Shown: positions 14,055 through 22,312 of the stretch, one piece after another
How the letters are laid out: every line of letters starts with the position of its first letter
Position numbering within the stretch: the stretch's first letter is position 1
NCBI RefSeq assembly: GCF_007290395.2
Contig: NZ_CP041656.2
Span: forward strand, 1,426,001-1,490,000
Direction: 5' to 3'
DNA: 64,000 nt
DNA from: Bradyrhizobium cosmicum
Lineage (GTDB): Bacteria > Pseudomonadota > Alphaproteobacteria > Rhizobiales > Xanthobacteraceae
Translations under genes and position numbers: made by a program
The notes under the pieces: generated by a model
Databases searched by the model: none
What the model was told of the DNA's origin: nothing
Seen by the model: only the letters and a program-made list of their open reading frames with translations

Positions 14055-15908
14055 TCAGGGCCGTTTGAAAACCGCGTCGTTGTGGGGGCGCCATTTTTGA
14101 TCCGATAGCCACAAATAGTCCTGGTCCGGCATGAGAGGTAGGGTTTTGATCGTCTCTTTGGAAATCGGAAGAAAGAAGCTCGACCGATCCTGCGTCACTT
14201 TAAGCGACTGAATAGGCACGACGATGCTTTCCATCCCCGTTGTAAATAAGCCGCCAGAAGCGACGATGGCGTAATCTCGGCCATCTTTCGTCCCAAAAAC
14301 GATATTTCTGACCTCGCCGACAATCTTGTCGTCGGAACTCGTACTTCCGCCCCGAACCGCGGCGGCTCGGCTTCTGTCCGTGGTTTTCGCCCGGAGTTTT
14401 GTTTTTGGCTTACGTTGCTGCGCCGACGGTGCTGGCAGCTTACCGCCGGCATCAAGGAGCGCCTCAATGAGTGCGTCGCTCCACGCCTTCATCGCGACGG
14501 CTTTCTCCTCCATCAGCTGATCGACCGAGTAGTATTCGCGCGTGACATCCGACATGCCGGACTGCTCTTTGTCCGCAAGCGCGTGTGCCAGGGTCACCGA
14601 TGCGGCTCGCGGCGAAACGTTCTTCTCCAGAAAAGCGGTCATCGCGGCGCGCGCGAGGTGCAACGAGTAATATTTGACGCCGTCGAGTGCGCCGGCCGCG
14701 CGGAGCTTGCCGATGTGTTCATTGAGCGCGCTGGGGTAGGTTGAAACGTCATTGTTGCCCTGGTCCCGACCGGTGCGCCGCGTTGACCCAGGCGCTATCG
14801 AGGTCGCCGTGCTCGTTCCTCGTCAATTGCTTCCAATCGGTTATCGAGAAGGTCGCGATGTCGCGGACGACCGGCGGCAAGGGAAGCCAGAAGATCTCCT
14901 TCGCCTTCATCTGATCCTCTTCCCACATCGCGCGTCCCCAGTCCGGTGCGCCGTGTGGATCCTGCAGGAGGAAATTCGAGCGTTCGAGCTTCACGGTCGT
15001 GTAGCGCCGATTTGCTGTGAAGTTCGTCCACCACAGACCAAACCGGACGCCGGGGCCGACCATGTCGCGGCCGGTCCGGCCAGCGCAGTATTCCTCGTGT
15101 GCTGCAAGAACCTTTCCGATCTCCGCGACGGTCAGCTCCGACTTGCGCAGCAGGCGCAGCTTCCGGCGCGCCTTGATCGCCTTCTGCTCTTCCGGAGACG
15201 GATCGGTGACGGCCAGACGCTCCCACCATCGGTCCATGCCGTGCTTCAGGCCGCTGGTGAAGGGATGCTTCTTCGCGGCCCACACCATGGCGGCTTTGAA
15301 CCAGACGATGAATTTGCGTTTCGTCCTGTGAACGCCGGTACCTGCGACCTTAGTTTCGATCGCGTCGCGGGCGCTCTCGACGGTCTGGCGGTCCAGGTCG
15401 ATCAGGAGCATGGGCCCGAGGATCTGCACTGCCTCGTGGCTGAACGCCTGGCGGATGTCGTTCACGGTGGAAGGGGACGCCGGCCTTGTGCGTTCGTTAG
15501 CCAGCGACCGCTGGCCATATAGGCCGCGTAGCCGAGGCAAAGCTGAGAGACCGTCCACGACACCGGCGGGGATGGGGCGAGCGGTTCGGCCGGCTTGTCC
15601 TCGCCGAGTTCGACGTAGACGCGCTGTGCCTTCTGCCTGGCAGCCGCGAGTGTCAGGTAGGCCGGGTCGACATGGATCCCGACGGGCGTGCCGATGACCT
15701 TCGTCTTCCGGAACGCTCGAACCAGCCATGAAACCTTCTTCCCGCGGCGGCGCAGCGTCAGGTAGCTCAGTTCCCTGTCGTTCAGATCGTGGATCGCATC
15801 GTCGCCGGGACGCGCCAACTTGGCCGCTGCGATGGCGTCCTTTACGTCGTCGGGAGCTATACGCCCGCGCCGCTGGCCGCCCTTGGGCCTCTCGATTTTT
15901 GCGTCCAT
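14055..15908 (-). pseudogene. Tyrosine-type integrase, broken by two frameshifts, ending in a PRC-barrel-like domain
   Basis: Three consecutive minus-strand segments read as one phage-type integrase. The N-terminal part starts at the ATG at 15908 (MDAKIERPKGGQRRGRI) and runs to about 15490. There the frame shifts and the core continues (ASPSTVNDIRQAFSHEAVQ onward) to a stop at 14749. A second shift near 14760-14775 restores DVSTYPSALNEHIGKL and KYYSLHLARAAMTAFLEKN, with a candidate catalytic tyrosine in TREYYSVDQL. After the usual integrase end (about 14450) the frame does not stop. It passes through a basic linker into a segment at about 14325-14090 (VGEVRNIVFGTKDGRDYAIV, then IVVPIQSLKV) that looks like a PRC-barrel domain. 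With two frameshifts the recombinase is very probably inactive. Confidence 0.82.
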
Positions 15909-16046
15909 GTGCCGTTGTCCGTACAAAGTCTCGTACAAACAAAAGCAGGGCGATCTCGTCGGAACAAGCGATACGTGGAGCGTTTTGGGCCAATTTTTCG
16001 GAGAAATCCTCTGATTGTTAACGGATCTGCGTGCCAGAGCCCTCAC

Positions 16047-16085
16047 ATCCTGGGGTCGGGGGTTCGAGTCCCTCTCCCGCTACCA
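16047..16085 (+). other. 3' fragment of a tRNA (elongator Met-like), probable attachment-site scar
   Basis: The sequence from the anticodon-stem 3' strand (ATCCTGGGG) through a complete T arm (GGGGG TTCGAGT CCCTC) to the acceptor 3' strand and CCA (TCCCGCTACCA) matches the end of an alphaproteobacterial elongator tRNA-Met. Upstream bases show no D arm, no 5' acceptor strand and no intact CAT anticodon loop, so this is not a functional tRNA. Such 3' tRNA halves are the usual att cores of tyrosine integrases. It lies 139 bases upstream of the broken integrase start, consistent with one end of an integrated element. Confidence 0.75.
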
Positions 16086-16250
16086 TCTTTCCCCACGCTC
16101 CCCGGTTGGGCAGGCGGCTTCGCCAAGCAGGGCTTTAGGCGGCCTGCAATCTCCACCGCTGCTCCACACGGTCTGGTTGGATCCCGGAACGCAGCGACCG
16201 TATCGACAAGGTCTCGAGTGCCCACTGCGTCGTCGGCAGCGACAGCGGGC

Positions 16251-16457
16251 TTATTGCTTTGCCTTGGCGGAGAAAACGAGTGCCTGGTCGTCGATCTCCT
16301 CGTCGGGGAGGCGATGGACGCCTGCCATGACGTGCAGTTCCGCTAGAGACGGCATGGCAGCGGCGGAGAACTCGACCAAGCGAGGTTGGCTCCTCAAGAC
16401 CAAGACAGCCACAACCAATGGAAGAACAACGAAAGAGGTTACCAAGAACAGCTTCAT
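16251..16457 (-). CDS. Small membrane-anchored hypothetical protein
   Basis: This 68-residue protein has one N-terminal hydrophobic segment (FLVTSFVVLPLVVAVLVL, about residues 4-21) followed by a soluble tail with acidic residues. It could be an uncleaved membrane anchor. A GGGAGA element lies just before the ATG on the minus strand. It is on the same strand as the formate dehydrogenase accessory genes and next to a 41-residue membrane peptide. The function is unknown. Confidence 0.6.
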   Translation of the reverse strand: MKLFLVTSFVVLPLVVAVLVLRSQPRLVEFSAAAMPSLAELHVMAGVHRLPDEEIDDQALVFSAKAKQ

Positions 16458-16512
16458 GTAACGTCTCCCATTTCGCCTGTGGAGAAAAAACGGTTAGCAG
16501 GAAAGATTGGCG

Positions 16513-16638
16513 CTAAGTTCGCGCGCTCGATTCAGCGAACGCCGATGTGGCGGACTCCTGCACGAAATTGTCGAGGACGCCCGCGGCGCCTATGGCGATG
16601 GCAGCTACAAACAGGCAGGCAAATATGAAAATGCGCAT
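16513..16638 (-). CDS. 41-residue membrane peptide
   Basis: This very short gene starts at 16638 with AAGGA eight bases before the ATG. It encodes MRIFIFACLFVAAIAIGAAG followed by VLDNFVQESATSAFAESSART. The first 20 residues form a membrane helix or uncleaved signal and the rest is polar. I recall similar short peptides in Bradyrhizobium and Rhodopseudomonas, although no function is assigned to them. It is separated by 74 bases from the TorD-like gene upstream and may be the distal part of that transcript. Confidence 0.55.
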   Translation of the reverse strand: MRIFIFACLFVAAIAIGAAGVLDNFVQESATSAFAESSART

Positions 16639-16712
16639 GCTCTTTGTCCTTAAGATTGCACTCTAGCACAGTTCCAAGAGAATTTGTGCATGTCTCGTAC
16701 GAAAGGCTGTGT

Positions 16713-17294
16713 TCAGATTGGGAGTGCGAAGGCCTTCACCTCGATCTCGATGAACGTTCGTCCAAGTCCGCCAACGGCTGCATAAAAGTCAGCCGAGTTC
16801 GCCTGCTCAAGGTCCGCGAAAAAGCGTCTCATCCAGCGTGAGACATGCTCTTCAAAGAATAGTCTCTCGAGGGGCGCTGGCGCCGGAATGGTACCGCCGG
16901 CGAAGCCGGCCATGATCTCGCAGAGAAATCCCGCGTGATCTTCGGGCTCCGCACGTTCCGGAGCCTTTTCGAGGCCGAGATCCCCGAGAGTTTCCCGTAA
17001 CCGCGCGAGCGGACGGCCATACAGGGTCTCGGACAAATAGTGCGACGCATAAGGCAGCAGGGCCCCCTTGCCCAATCCTGCGAAGAGGGCGAAGAACTCG
17101 CGCGCCGCGGCCTGCTCGTTTGTCCGGCGTGCCGCCTCCGCCAGCGCATTGTGCGCCACTCCCATAGGGCTGGCATCGCCGCGCAATGCGGAGATGCGGC
17201 CCAGTAGATCTCCGTCCGGGCTGCGCGTCAGCAACGTCGCCAACAGCGCGTATTCCTGCGATCGGGCGAAGTCGAAGTCATCGACAGTACGCAC
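16713..17294 (-). CDS. TorD-family chaperone for the formate dehydrogenase
   Basis: TorD-type chaperones bind the TAT signal peptide of molybdoenzymes and hold the apoprotein until the cofactor is inserted. The 193-residue protein is all-helical in appearance, with ASHYLSETLYGRPLARLRET, then EDHAGFLCEIMAGFAGG and FEEHVSRWMRRFFADLEQA, the usual family blocks. The client is most likely the alpha subunit encoded at 22313-25267, which has a twin-arginine signal. The gene is followed upstream on the same strand by DUF3306 and DUF3305 genes, a set repeatedly found with this class of formate dehydrogenase. Confidence 0.85.
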   Translation of the reverse strand: MRTVDDFDFARSQEYALLATLLTRSPDGDLLGRISALRGDASPMGVAHNALAEAARRTNEQAAAREFFALFAGLGKGALLPYASHYLSETLYGRPLARLRETLGDLGLEKAPERAEPEDHAGFLCEIMAGFAGGTIPAPAPLERLFFEEHVSRWMRRFFADLEQANSADFYAAVGGLGRTFIEIEVKAFALPI

Positions 17295-17314
17295 TGAAGC
17301 GATCCTTGAGGCTG

Positions 17315-17962
17315 CTAGCGCGGCAATGCGCTGCCGTGACGTCGTCGTCGCGAAGGGGGCAACACCGTTGCAGCAAGGCCATCAGGTTGCTCGCCTGCGT
17401 CCCGATCCTCGGTGGTCGGTGTTGCGGCATCATCTGGTGACGACCCGACTGCCAGGGCCGTTGGTTCGAGGGCGGGCCGTTCGGAATTGACGAGGTCCTG
17501 CCGAACCGGGTTGATCGGTGGCGGCACGTCCGCGAGCACGTCCTGGACCTGCTCCATACCCTTCGAGACCTGCGCGACCAGATCGGCAATTTTGTCGGTG
17601 GGATCGAGCGGACCGAATCCCGGAATAGCGTTGGGGTCATTGAAGTCCCACTGGTTCTCCGCGAGCCCTATGAAGTCGCGAATCGCAGGATCGACTGCCC
17701 AGGCTCGGCGCAATGCTGCGCGGGTCAATTCCACCGGGACGCCGGTTTTCAGGAACGTGACAATGTCGGTGTGAGCGGTAATCGACTCGATCGATGGCAG
17801 ACTGGCGAGATCGAAGGGGCGGTCGGCCTCGTCGTCCCCTGCGGATGCCTGCACGGTTTGCCTGCTGCCGGCCGGATCGGCATCAGCGCTTTTCGACGCC
17901 TGCTTGAGACGCGCCCAGCGGAAAAAGACGTTATTGTCTGGCACTGTTCTGTCTCGTGTCAT
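17315..17962 (-). CDS. DUF3306 protein of the formate dehydrogenase cluster
   Basis: The 215-residue protein carries the DUF3306 core: FFRWARLKQ near the N-terminus, FDLASLPSIESITAHTDIV, and a conserved C-terminal half with RRAWAVDPAIRDFIGLAENQ and WDFNDPNAIPGFG. The remainder is polar and low in complexity. DUF3306 proteins occur almost only beside membrane-bound formate dehydrogenases and are assumed to aid maturation or assembly, but no activity has been assigned to my knowledge. I use the ATG at 17962; a GTG seven codons later (V7) is an alternative. It lies 12 bases after DUF3305 and 20 bases before the TorD gene, a clear operon. Confidence 0.85.
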   Translation of the reverse strand: MTRDRTVPDNNVFFRWARLKQASKSADADPAGSRQTVQASAGDDEADRPFDLASLPSIESITAHTDIVTFLKTGVPVELTRAALRRAWAVDPAIRDFIGLAENQWDFNDPNAIPGFGPLDPTDKIADLVAQVSKGMEQVQDVLADVPPPINPVRQDLVNSERPALEPTALAVGSSPDDAATPTTEDRDAGEQPDGLAATVLPPSRRRRHGSALPR

Positions 17963-17974
17963 GCACTGGGGTTC

Positions 17975-18436
17975 CTAACGATTGCGCTGCCGTTTGACGA
18001 ACGGGCGCTCAACATGATGCTCGGCAACGAAACGGGCGACGATCTCGCAGATGCCCATCGGCATCGGGACCGCTTCAACCAGATTGCTGCCCGCGTCGGT
18101 GAATGCCTCGCCCTCGGCCGGGTCGGCCGTGACAGCGAGCAGTTCATAAGGCGGTTCGGAGCCGGTGGGACGCAGATTGACCCATAATGTGGGTGAACCT
18201 GATGTGAGATTTTCGCGATAGTTCGTGGTCTCGGTGCGATGCAGTTCGATCACGGCGTCACCTGCATAGAACAGTGTGGCATCGCCTTCGCCGCCAATTG
18301 GAGTCCACGGTTTCGCAGACGGCTCTCCGGCAAAGACCGACACGGGCCGCCACAGAAAATTGGCCCACGCACTCTTCGCTTTGCGTCGTTCGATTGCGAC
18401 ACCGACGGCAATGCTTGCAAGACTTGTCGATATCAA
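17975..18436 (-). CDS. DUF3305 protein of the formate dehydrogenase cluster
   Basis: The protein contains the DUF3305 pattern: VGVAIERRKAKSAWANFLWR, then FYAGDAVIELHRTETTNYRE and a C-terminal FVAEHHVERPFVKRQRNR. Such proteins accompany DUF3306 in formate dehydrogenase loci; the function is not established. The open frame extends to 18607, but that would overlap the divergent 4Fe-4S gene. I therefore choose the TTG at 18436, which has GGAGA eight bases upstream and gives 153 residues, close to the family's usual length. The start is less certain than the gene. It is the first gene of the minus-strand accessory operon. Confidence 0.82.
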   Translation of the reverse strand: MISTSLASIAVGVAIERRKAKSAWANFLWRPVSVFAGEPSAKPWTPIGGEGDATLFYAGDAVIELHRTETTNYRENLTSGSPTLWVNLRPTGSEPPYELLAVTADPAEGEAFTDAGSNLVEAVPMPMGICEIVARFVAEHHVERPFVKRQRNR

Positions 18437-18495
18437 ATTTCTGGTCTCCAATCGAAGTGCGGTCTCCGATACGGGGTCGCCTTTCGCGACATGCA

Positions 18496-18507
18496 GAGTA
18501 TATACTC
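18496..18507. promoter_or_regulatory. Perfect palindrome in the divergent promoter region of the formate dehydrogenase accessory genes
   Basis: GAGTATATACTC is a perfect 12-base palindrome situated between the divergent starts of the DUF3305 gene (18436, minus) and the 4Fe-4S gene (18562, plus). It contains a TATACT-like hexamer on both strands. It could be a pair of overlapping -10 elements or an operator; which is inference from position and symmetry only. Confidence 0.4.
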
Positions 18508-18561
18508 CGGGAATGATCCGGCCAGTAGGTGGCCGCTCTATCTTGGCATCCGAGGTATATC

Positions 18562-20601
18562 GTGAGTGTCGAACCTCAGACCGGCAGGCGCTTCCTGATC
18601 TGCTCATGCGAAGGGTCGATGCCGCTCGATGCCGATGCGATCGGCCGCGGTTGTCACGGCAAAGTGACGGCAGCCACGCAACTTTGCGGTACCGAGCTCG
18701 GCCTGTTTAGGGCTGTCGCAGCCGAAGATGCCCTACTTACTGTAGCCTGCACACAGCAGGCGGCGCAGTTTTCGCAGGTTGCGGCCGAAAATAATCGTGC
18801 GAATTCGATACAGTTTGCCAATATTCGCGAGACCGCGGGATGGTCTGGCGATGCCGACCGCGCGGGGCCGAAGATGGCCGCGCTGCTGGCCGCGGCGACC
18901 GAAGTCGCCGCACCCGCGCCGATGGTTCGGCTCGAGAGCGACGGAATCATCCTGATCTACGGCCGCGACGAGGCAGCGATCGAGGCTGGCGATTTGCTGA
19001 AAGAGCACCTCGACGTCACCGTGCTGATTGCGCCACCAGCCGTGATCGCGCCGCCACGTCACTCCGACTATCCGATTGCCAAAGGCCGGATAAGCAGCAT
19101 CAAAGGACATTTGGGAGCGTTCGACTTGGTGGTCGACGAGTTTGCCGAAGCGGCGCCGTCCTCGCGCCGCGTGCTGACGTTCGGCCCATCGCGCAGCAAT
19201 GCTCGTTCGACCTGCGACATCGTCCTCGACTTGACCGGCGGGCCGGCGCTGCTTCCAGCCGATTTGCGCGACGGCTATCTGCGTGCAGATCCCGGCAGTC
19301 CCGCAGCTATTCTCCAGGCCGTGCTGAAGGCGCGCGACCTCGTTGGTACATTCGAGAAGCCGCGTTTCATCACCTTTGACACCGGGCTTTGCGCCCATTC
19401 GCGCTCGAAGCAAACCGGCTGCACCCGCTGCCTCGATTCCTGCCCTGCCGGCGCGATTACGCCCGCGGGCGACCATGTGGCAATCGATGCCGAGATCTGC
19501 GCGGGCTGCGGTCAATGCGCGACGGCCTGTCCGACGGGCGCCGCGTCCTATGCAATGCCGCCGGAAGATGCGCTGGTCAGAAAGCTACGAGCCATGCTGC
19601 TCGCCTATCGTCAGGCGGGCGGTGAGCGGGCCGTCGTGCTCGTGCATGACGAGGTCCACGGTTCGCCGCTGATCGATGCACTGGCACGGTTCGGCGACGG
19701 CTTGCCCGCGAACGTGCTGCCGTTTGCCGTCAACGAGGTCACGCAGGTCGGGTTGGAGACCATCGCCGCAGCTTTTGCCTATGGCGTGTCGGCCGTGCGC
19801 TTCCTGCTCCGGGCCAAGCCGCGCCATGACGTCTCCGGGTTGATGCGGACGATCGCACTGGCTGATCCGATTCTGACCGGCCTTGGCTTCGGCCCGGACC
19901 GGCTTTCGGTGATAGCGACCGACGATCCGGATGACCTGGTCGGGGTGCTCCGCGCGGCGCCGACGCACGCACCGGTTTCGCGCCCGGCAAGCTTCCGCCC
20001 GGTGGGCCGCAAACGCGATGTGCTTCGCTTTGCGCTGGCCGAACTGCATCGCGCAGCACCTGTTCCCGTCGATGTCGTTCCGTTACCCGACGGGGCGCCG
20101 TTTGGCGCCATCGAGGTCGATACAGCGGGCTGCACACTTTGCCTGTCCTGCGTGTCGGTCTGTCCGACGAGTGCCCTGCGCGATGACCCCGAGCGCCCGG
20201 CATTGCGTTTTGTCGAAGACTCCTGCGTTCAGTGCGGTCTGTGCCGGACGACGTGTCCGGAGAAGGTCATCACGCTGGTCCCGCAAATTGACTTCCGCGC
20301 GAGCCGGGCGCCAACGCGGGTTCTCAAGGAGGAGGAGCCGTTTTGCTGCATCCGCTGCAGCAAACCGTTTGGTGTCAAGAGCAGCATCGAGCGCGTGGTC
20401 GCGAAGCTCGAGGGCCAGCACTGGATGTATTCGGGCTCGAAGCAAAGGCTGGACGCAATCAAGATGTGCGGCGATTGTCGGGTCAATTTCGTTGCCGAGC
20501 AGGGCTTCGAGTCTTACAGCTCACCGGCTCCAACTGTCCGCACGACTGACGACTATCTGCGTGAGCAGGCAGAACGAGACCTGGACAACCGCTCCAGCTG
20601 A
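18562..20601 (+). CDS. Multi-cluster 4Fe-4S ferredoxin-type protein of the formate dehydrogenase cluster
   Basis: The 679-residue protein has an N-terminal CSCEGSMPLD element and a central region similar to NAD-independent oxidoreductase partners. It carries four ferredoxin-type motifs: CTRCLDSCPAGAI with an upstream cysteine, CAGCGQCATACPTGA (about residues 300-335), CTLCLSCVSVCPTSAL, and CVQCGLCRTTCPEKVI (about 520-570). Near the C-terminus are two further cysteine pairs, CCIRC and CGDC. Proteins of this build accompany DUF3305/DUF3306/TorD formate dehydrogenase loci and probably move electrons or help insert clusters. The GTG at 18562 follows a CGAGG element and avoids overlap with the divergent gene. 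Its end faces fdh gamma with only 35 bases between. Confidence 0.85.
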   Translation: MSVEPQTGRRFLICSCEGSMPLDADAIGRGCHGKVTAATQLCGTELGLFRAVAAEDALLTVACTQQAAQFSQVAAENNRANSIQFANIRETAGWSGDADRAGPKMAALLAAATEVAAPAPMVRLESDGIILIYGRDEAAIEAGDLLKEHLDVTVLIAPPAVIAPPRHSDYPIAKGRISSIKGHLGAFDLVVDEFAEAAPSSRRVLTFGPSRSNARSTCDIVLDLTGGPALLPADLRDGYLRADPGSPAAILQAVLKARDLVGTFEKPRFITFDTGLCAHSRSKQTGCTRCLDSCPAGAITPAGDHVAIDAEICAGCGQCATACPTGAASYAMPPEDALVRKLRAMLLAYRQAGGERAVVLVHDEVHGSPLIDALARFGDGLPANVLPFAVNEVTQVGLETIAAAFAYGVSAVRFLLRAKPRHDVSGLMRTIALADPILTGLGFGPDRLSVIATDDPDDLVGVLRAAPTHAPVSRPASFRPVGRKRDVLRFALAELHRAAPVPVDVVPLPDGAPFGAIEVDTAGCTLCLSCVSVCPTSALRDDPERPALRFVEDSCVQCGLCRTTCPEKVITLVPQIDFRASRAPTRVLKEEEPFCCIRCSKPFGVKSSIERVVAKLEGQHWMYSGSKQRLDAIKMCGDCRVNFVAEQGFESYSSPAPTVRTTDDYLREQAERDLDNRSS

Positions 20602-20636
20602 ATTGCCCCCGGTTGGGGAGCCCGAGGGTTGTCGCT

Positions 20637-21635
20637 CTATTCAGCCGGTGTTGCGGAAGTCTGCCGGCCTTCCGCTTCGAGCTTTTCAGCGAGCCAGCGG
20701 TCGTGATGCTCCTTCGCCCAATTGATATCGACCTCGCCCGTTCCCATCGCTTCGAACGCACCTTCCATGCCGAGCGTGCCGATATAGATGTGTCCCAGGA
20801 TCAGCGCGATGAAAAGGATTGCAATGACGGCATGAGCGACCTGAGCGATCTGCATGTCCGCAATGTTGGTGCCGTAGAAGGGAAACAGCAGCACGAATCC
20901 CGACGCGGACACCGCAATGCCGGCTGCGACCGACAGCCAATAGACCATTTTTTCACCGAGATTGAATCGTCCGGCCGGCGCATGCTTCGACTTGATGAAA
21001 CCGCCACCCTGCTTGACCCAATCAATATCGATCCTCTTGAAGAGGTTGTCCCTGAAGAAAAGCACCGTGATCAGAACGAGGCCCGCCACGAAGGCGAAGC
21101 TCGTGAAATTGTGGATGTACTTCGCGATCTGGGAAATGTCGGAGAAGGCGTCCGGACCGACGAGCGGTCGCAGCAGGACCTTGCCGAAGGTGACGTTCAG
21201 GCCGGTCAATCCGAGCAGCACGAACGAGACCGCTGTCAGCCAATGCGCGAACCGCTCGAAGGCCTCGAAGCGGACGATCGTCTGGCCGGAGCGCCCTGCC
21301 TCGATACGAAGCCGACCCATGATCAGATAAGCGAGCGCGAGCACCGCAAGCATGCCCACGATGACCAGCGCGGCACCCCAGTGCAGCAGGACCTCGTGGA
21401 AATAATCCCAGGTTCGTCCGGCCGGCTGCATCAACACGCCGGCTTTGACATCGGGAATGTCGATCCGGCCCTGGATGCGCGGTGCTTGCTCCAGAAGCGT
21501 CTTCTGGTTGGTCACACTGGCGGTCGGATTGGGCGCCCCATCGGGACCGAGCTTCTGGGCGAGCACCGGCGCTGTCGTTAGACAGAACAGCGCCAACAGA
21601 AGCGCTGCGAAGCGAATGCGTGCGAAAGCCGTCAT
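20637..21635 (-). CDS. Formate dehydrogenase gamma subunit, membrane cytochrome b
   Basis: This is the membrane anchor and quinone-reducing cytochrome b of a periplasmic formate dehydrogenase. The 332-residue product has an N-terminal signal (about residues 1-27, ending in PVLAQ), a periplasmic stretch, and four main membrane helices. These contain histidines suited for heme ligation, such as FEAFERFAHWLTAVSFVLL, YIHNFTSFAFVAG and VAHAVIAILFIALILGHIYI. The open frame continues to 22115 but that part overlaps the beta gene; the ATG at 21635 gives the signal peptide. It follows beta by 62 bases. The C-terminal WAKEHHDRWLAEK is typical of the family. Confidence 0.92.
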   Translation of the reverse strand: MTAFARIRFAALLLALFCLTTAPVLAQKLGPDGAPNPTASVTNQKTLLEQAPRIQGRIDIPDVKAGVLMQPAGRTWDYFHEVLLHWGAALVIVGMLAVLALAYLIMGRLRIEAGRSGQTIVRFEAFERFAHWLTAVSFVLLGLTGLNVTFGKVLLRPLVGPDAFSDISQIAKYIHNFTSFAFVAGLVLITVLFFRDNLFKRIDIDWVKQGGGFIKSKHAPAGRFNLGEKMVYWLSVAAGIAVSASGFVLLFPFYGTNIADMQIAQVAHAVIAILFIALILGHIYIGTLGMEGAFEAMGTGEVDINWAKEHHDRWLAEKLEAEGRQTSATPAE

Positions 21636-21697
21636 GACGGATACCCAATCTTCGTCCCTGATCGTCGCGCTTTCATTGGCGGTAAACGCAGGTCCCC

Positions 21698-22300
21698 TTA
21701 CGACTTGACGTCCTCGTGATAGGCGGTTGTCCAGCCCCAGGCTCCGGAGCCATAGCCGCGCGTCTCGACGCGCTCCTCGTAGAGTTGCGCGATGATGTCG
21801 CCATCGCCTGCGAGCAGCGACTTGGTCGAGCACATCTCGGCGCACATCGGCAGCTTGCCTTCGCCAAAACGGTTCGAGCCGTACTTGGCATATTCCTCGG
21901 CACTGCCCGGCGCTTCGGGGCCGCCGCCGCCCGCGCAATAGGTGCACTTGTCCATCTTGCCCCGCGAGCCGAAATTCCCCACCTGCGGATATTGCGGCGC
22001 CCCGAACGGACAGGCATAGAAGCAATAGCCGCAGCCGATGCACTGATCCTTGTTGTGCAGGACGATGCCGTCTTCGGTCGGATAGATGCATTTGACCGGA
22101 CACACCGAGGCGCAAGGCGCGTCGGTACAGTGCATGCAGGCCATCGACACCGACCGCTCGCCAGGCTTGCCGTCATTGATGGTGACGACACGACGTCGAT
22201 TGATGCCCCACGGCACCTCGTTCTCGTTCTTGCAGGCGGTCACGCAGGCATTGCAGTCGATGCAACGATCCGCATCACAGAGGAATTTCATGCGTGCCAT
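21698..22300 (-). CDS. Formate dehydrogenase beta subunit, iron-sulfur protein
   Basis: This 200-residue protein carries electrons from the molybdopterin subunit to the cytochrome b subunit. Four ferredoxin-like cysteine groups are visible: CIDCNACVTACKNENE at residues 13-28, CMHCTDAPCASVCPVKC near 55-71, CIGCGYCFYACPFG near 87-100, and CTYC with CAEMC further on. It lacks the C-terminal membrane helix of the E. coli FdnH type, so it is held by the gamma subunit. There is a GAGAGG element before the ATG and 12 bases separate it from the alpha stop. It has no TAT signal and presumably travels with the alpha subunit. Confidence 0.95.
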   Translation of the reverse strand: MARMKFLCDADRCIDCNACVTACKNENEVPWGINRRRVVTINDGKPGERSVSMACMHCTDAPCASVCPVKCIYPTEDGIVLHNKDQCIGCGYCFYACPFGAPQYPQVGNFGSRGKMDKCTYCAGGGGPEAPGSAEEYAKYGSNRFGEGKLPMCAEMCSTKSLLAGDGDIIAQLYEERVETRGYGSGAWGWTTAYHEDVKS

Positions 22301-22312
22301 TGGTCTGACCTC

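Noticed and set aside
13912..14112. 66-codon minus-strand frame overlapping the end of the PRC-barrel-like segment
   Set aside because: It has no ribosome-binding site or known domain and overlaps the better-supported integrase tail.
16043..16225. Minus-strand frame ending GSGRGTRTPDPRM
   Set aside because: This is the familiar artefact of translating the antisense of a tRNA-Met 3' end; it overlaps the tRNA fragment and has no other support.
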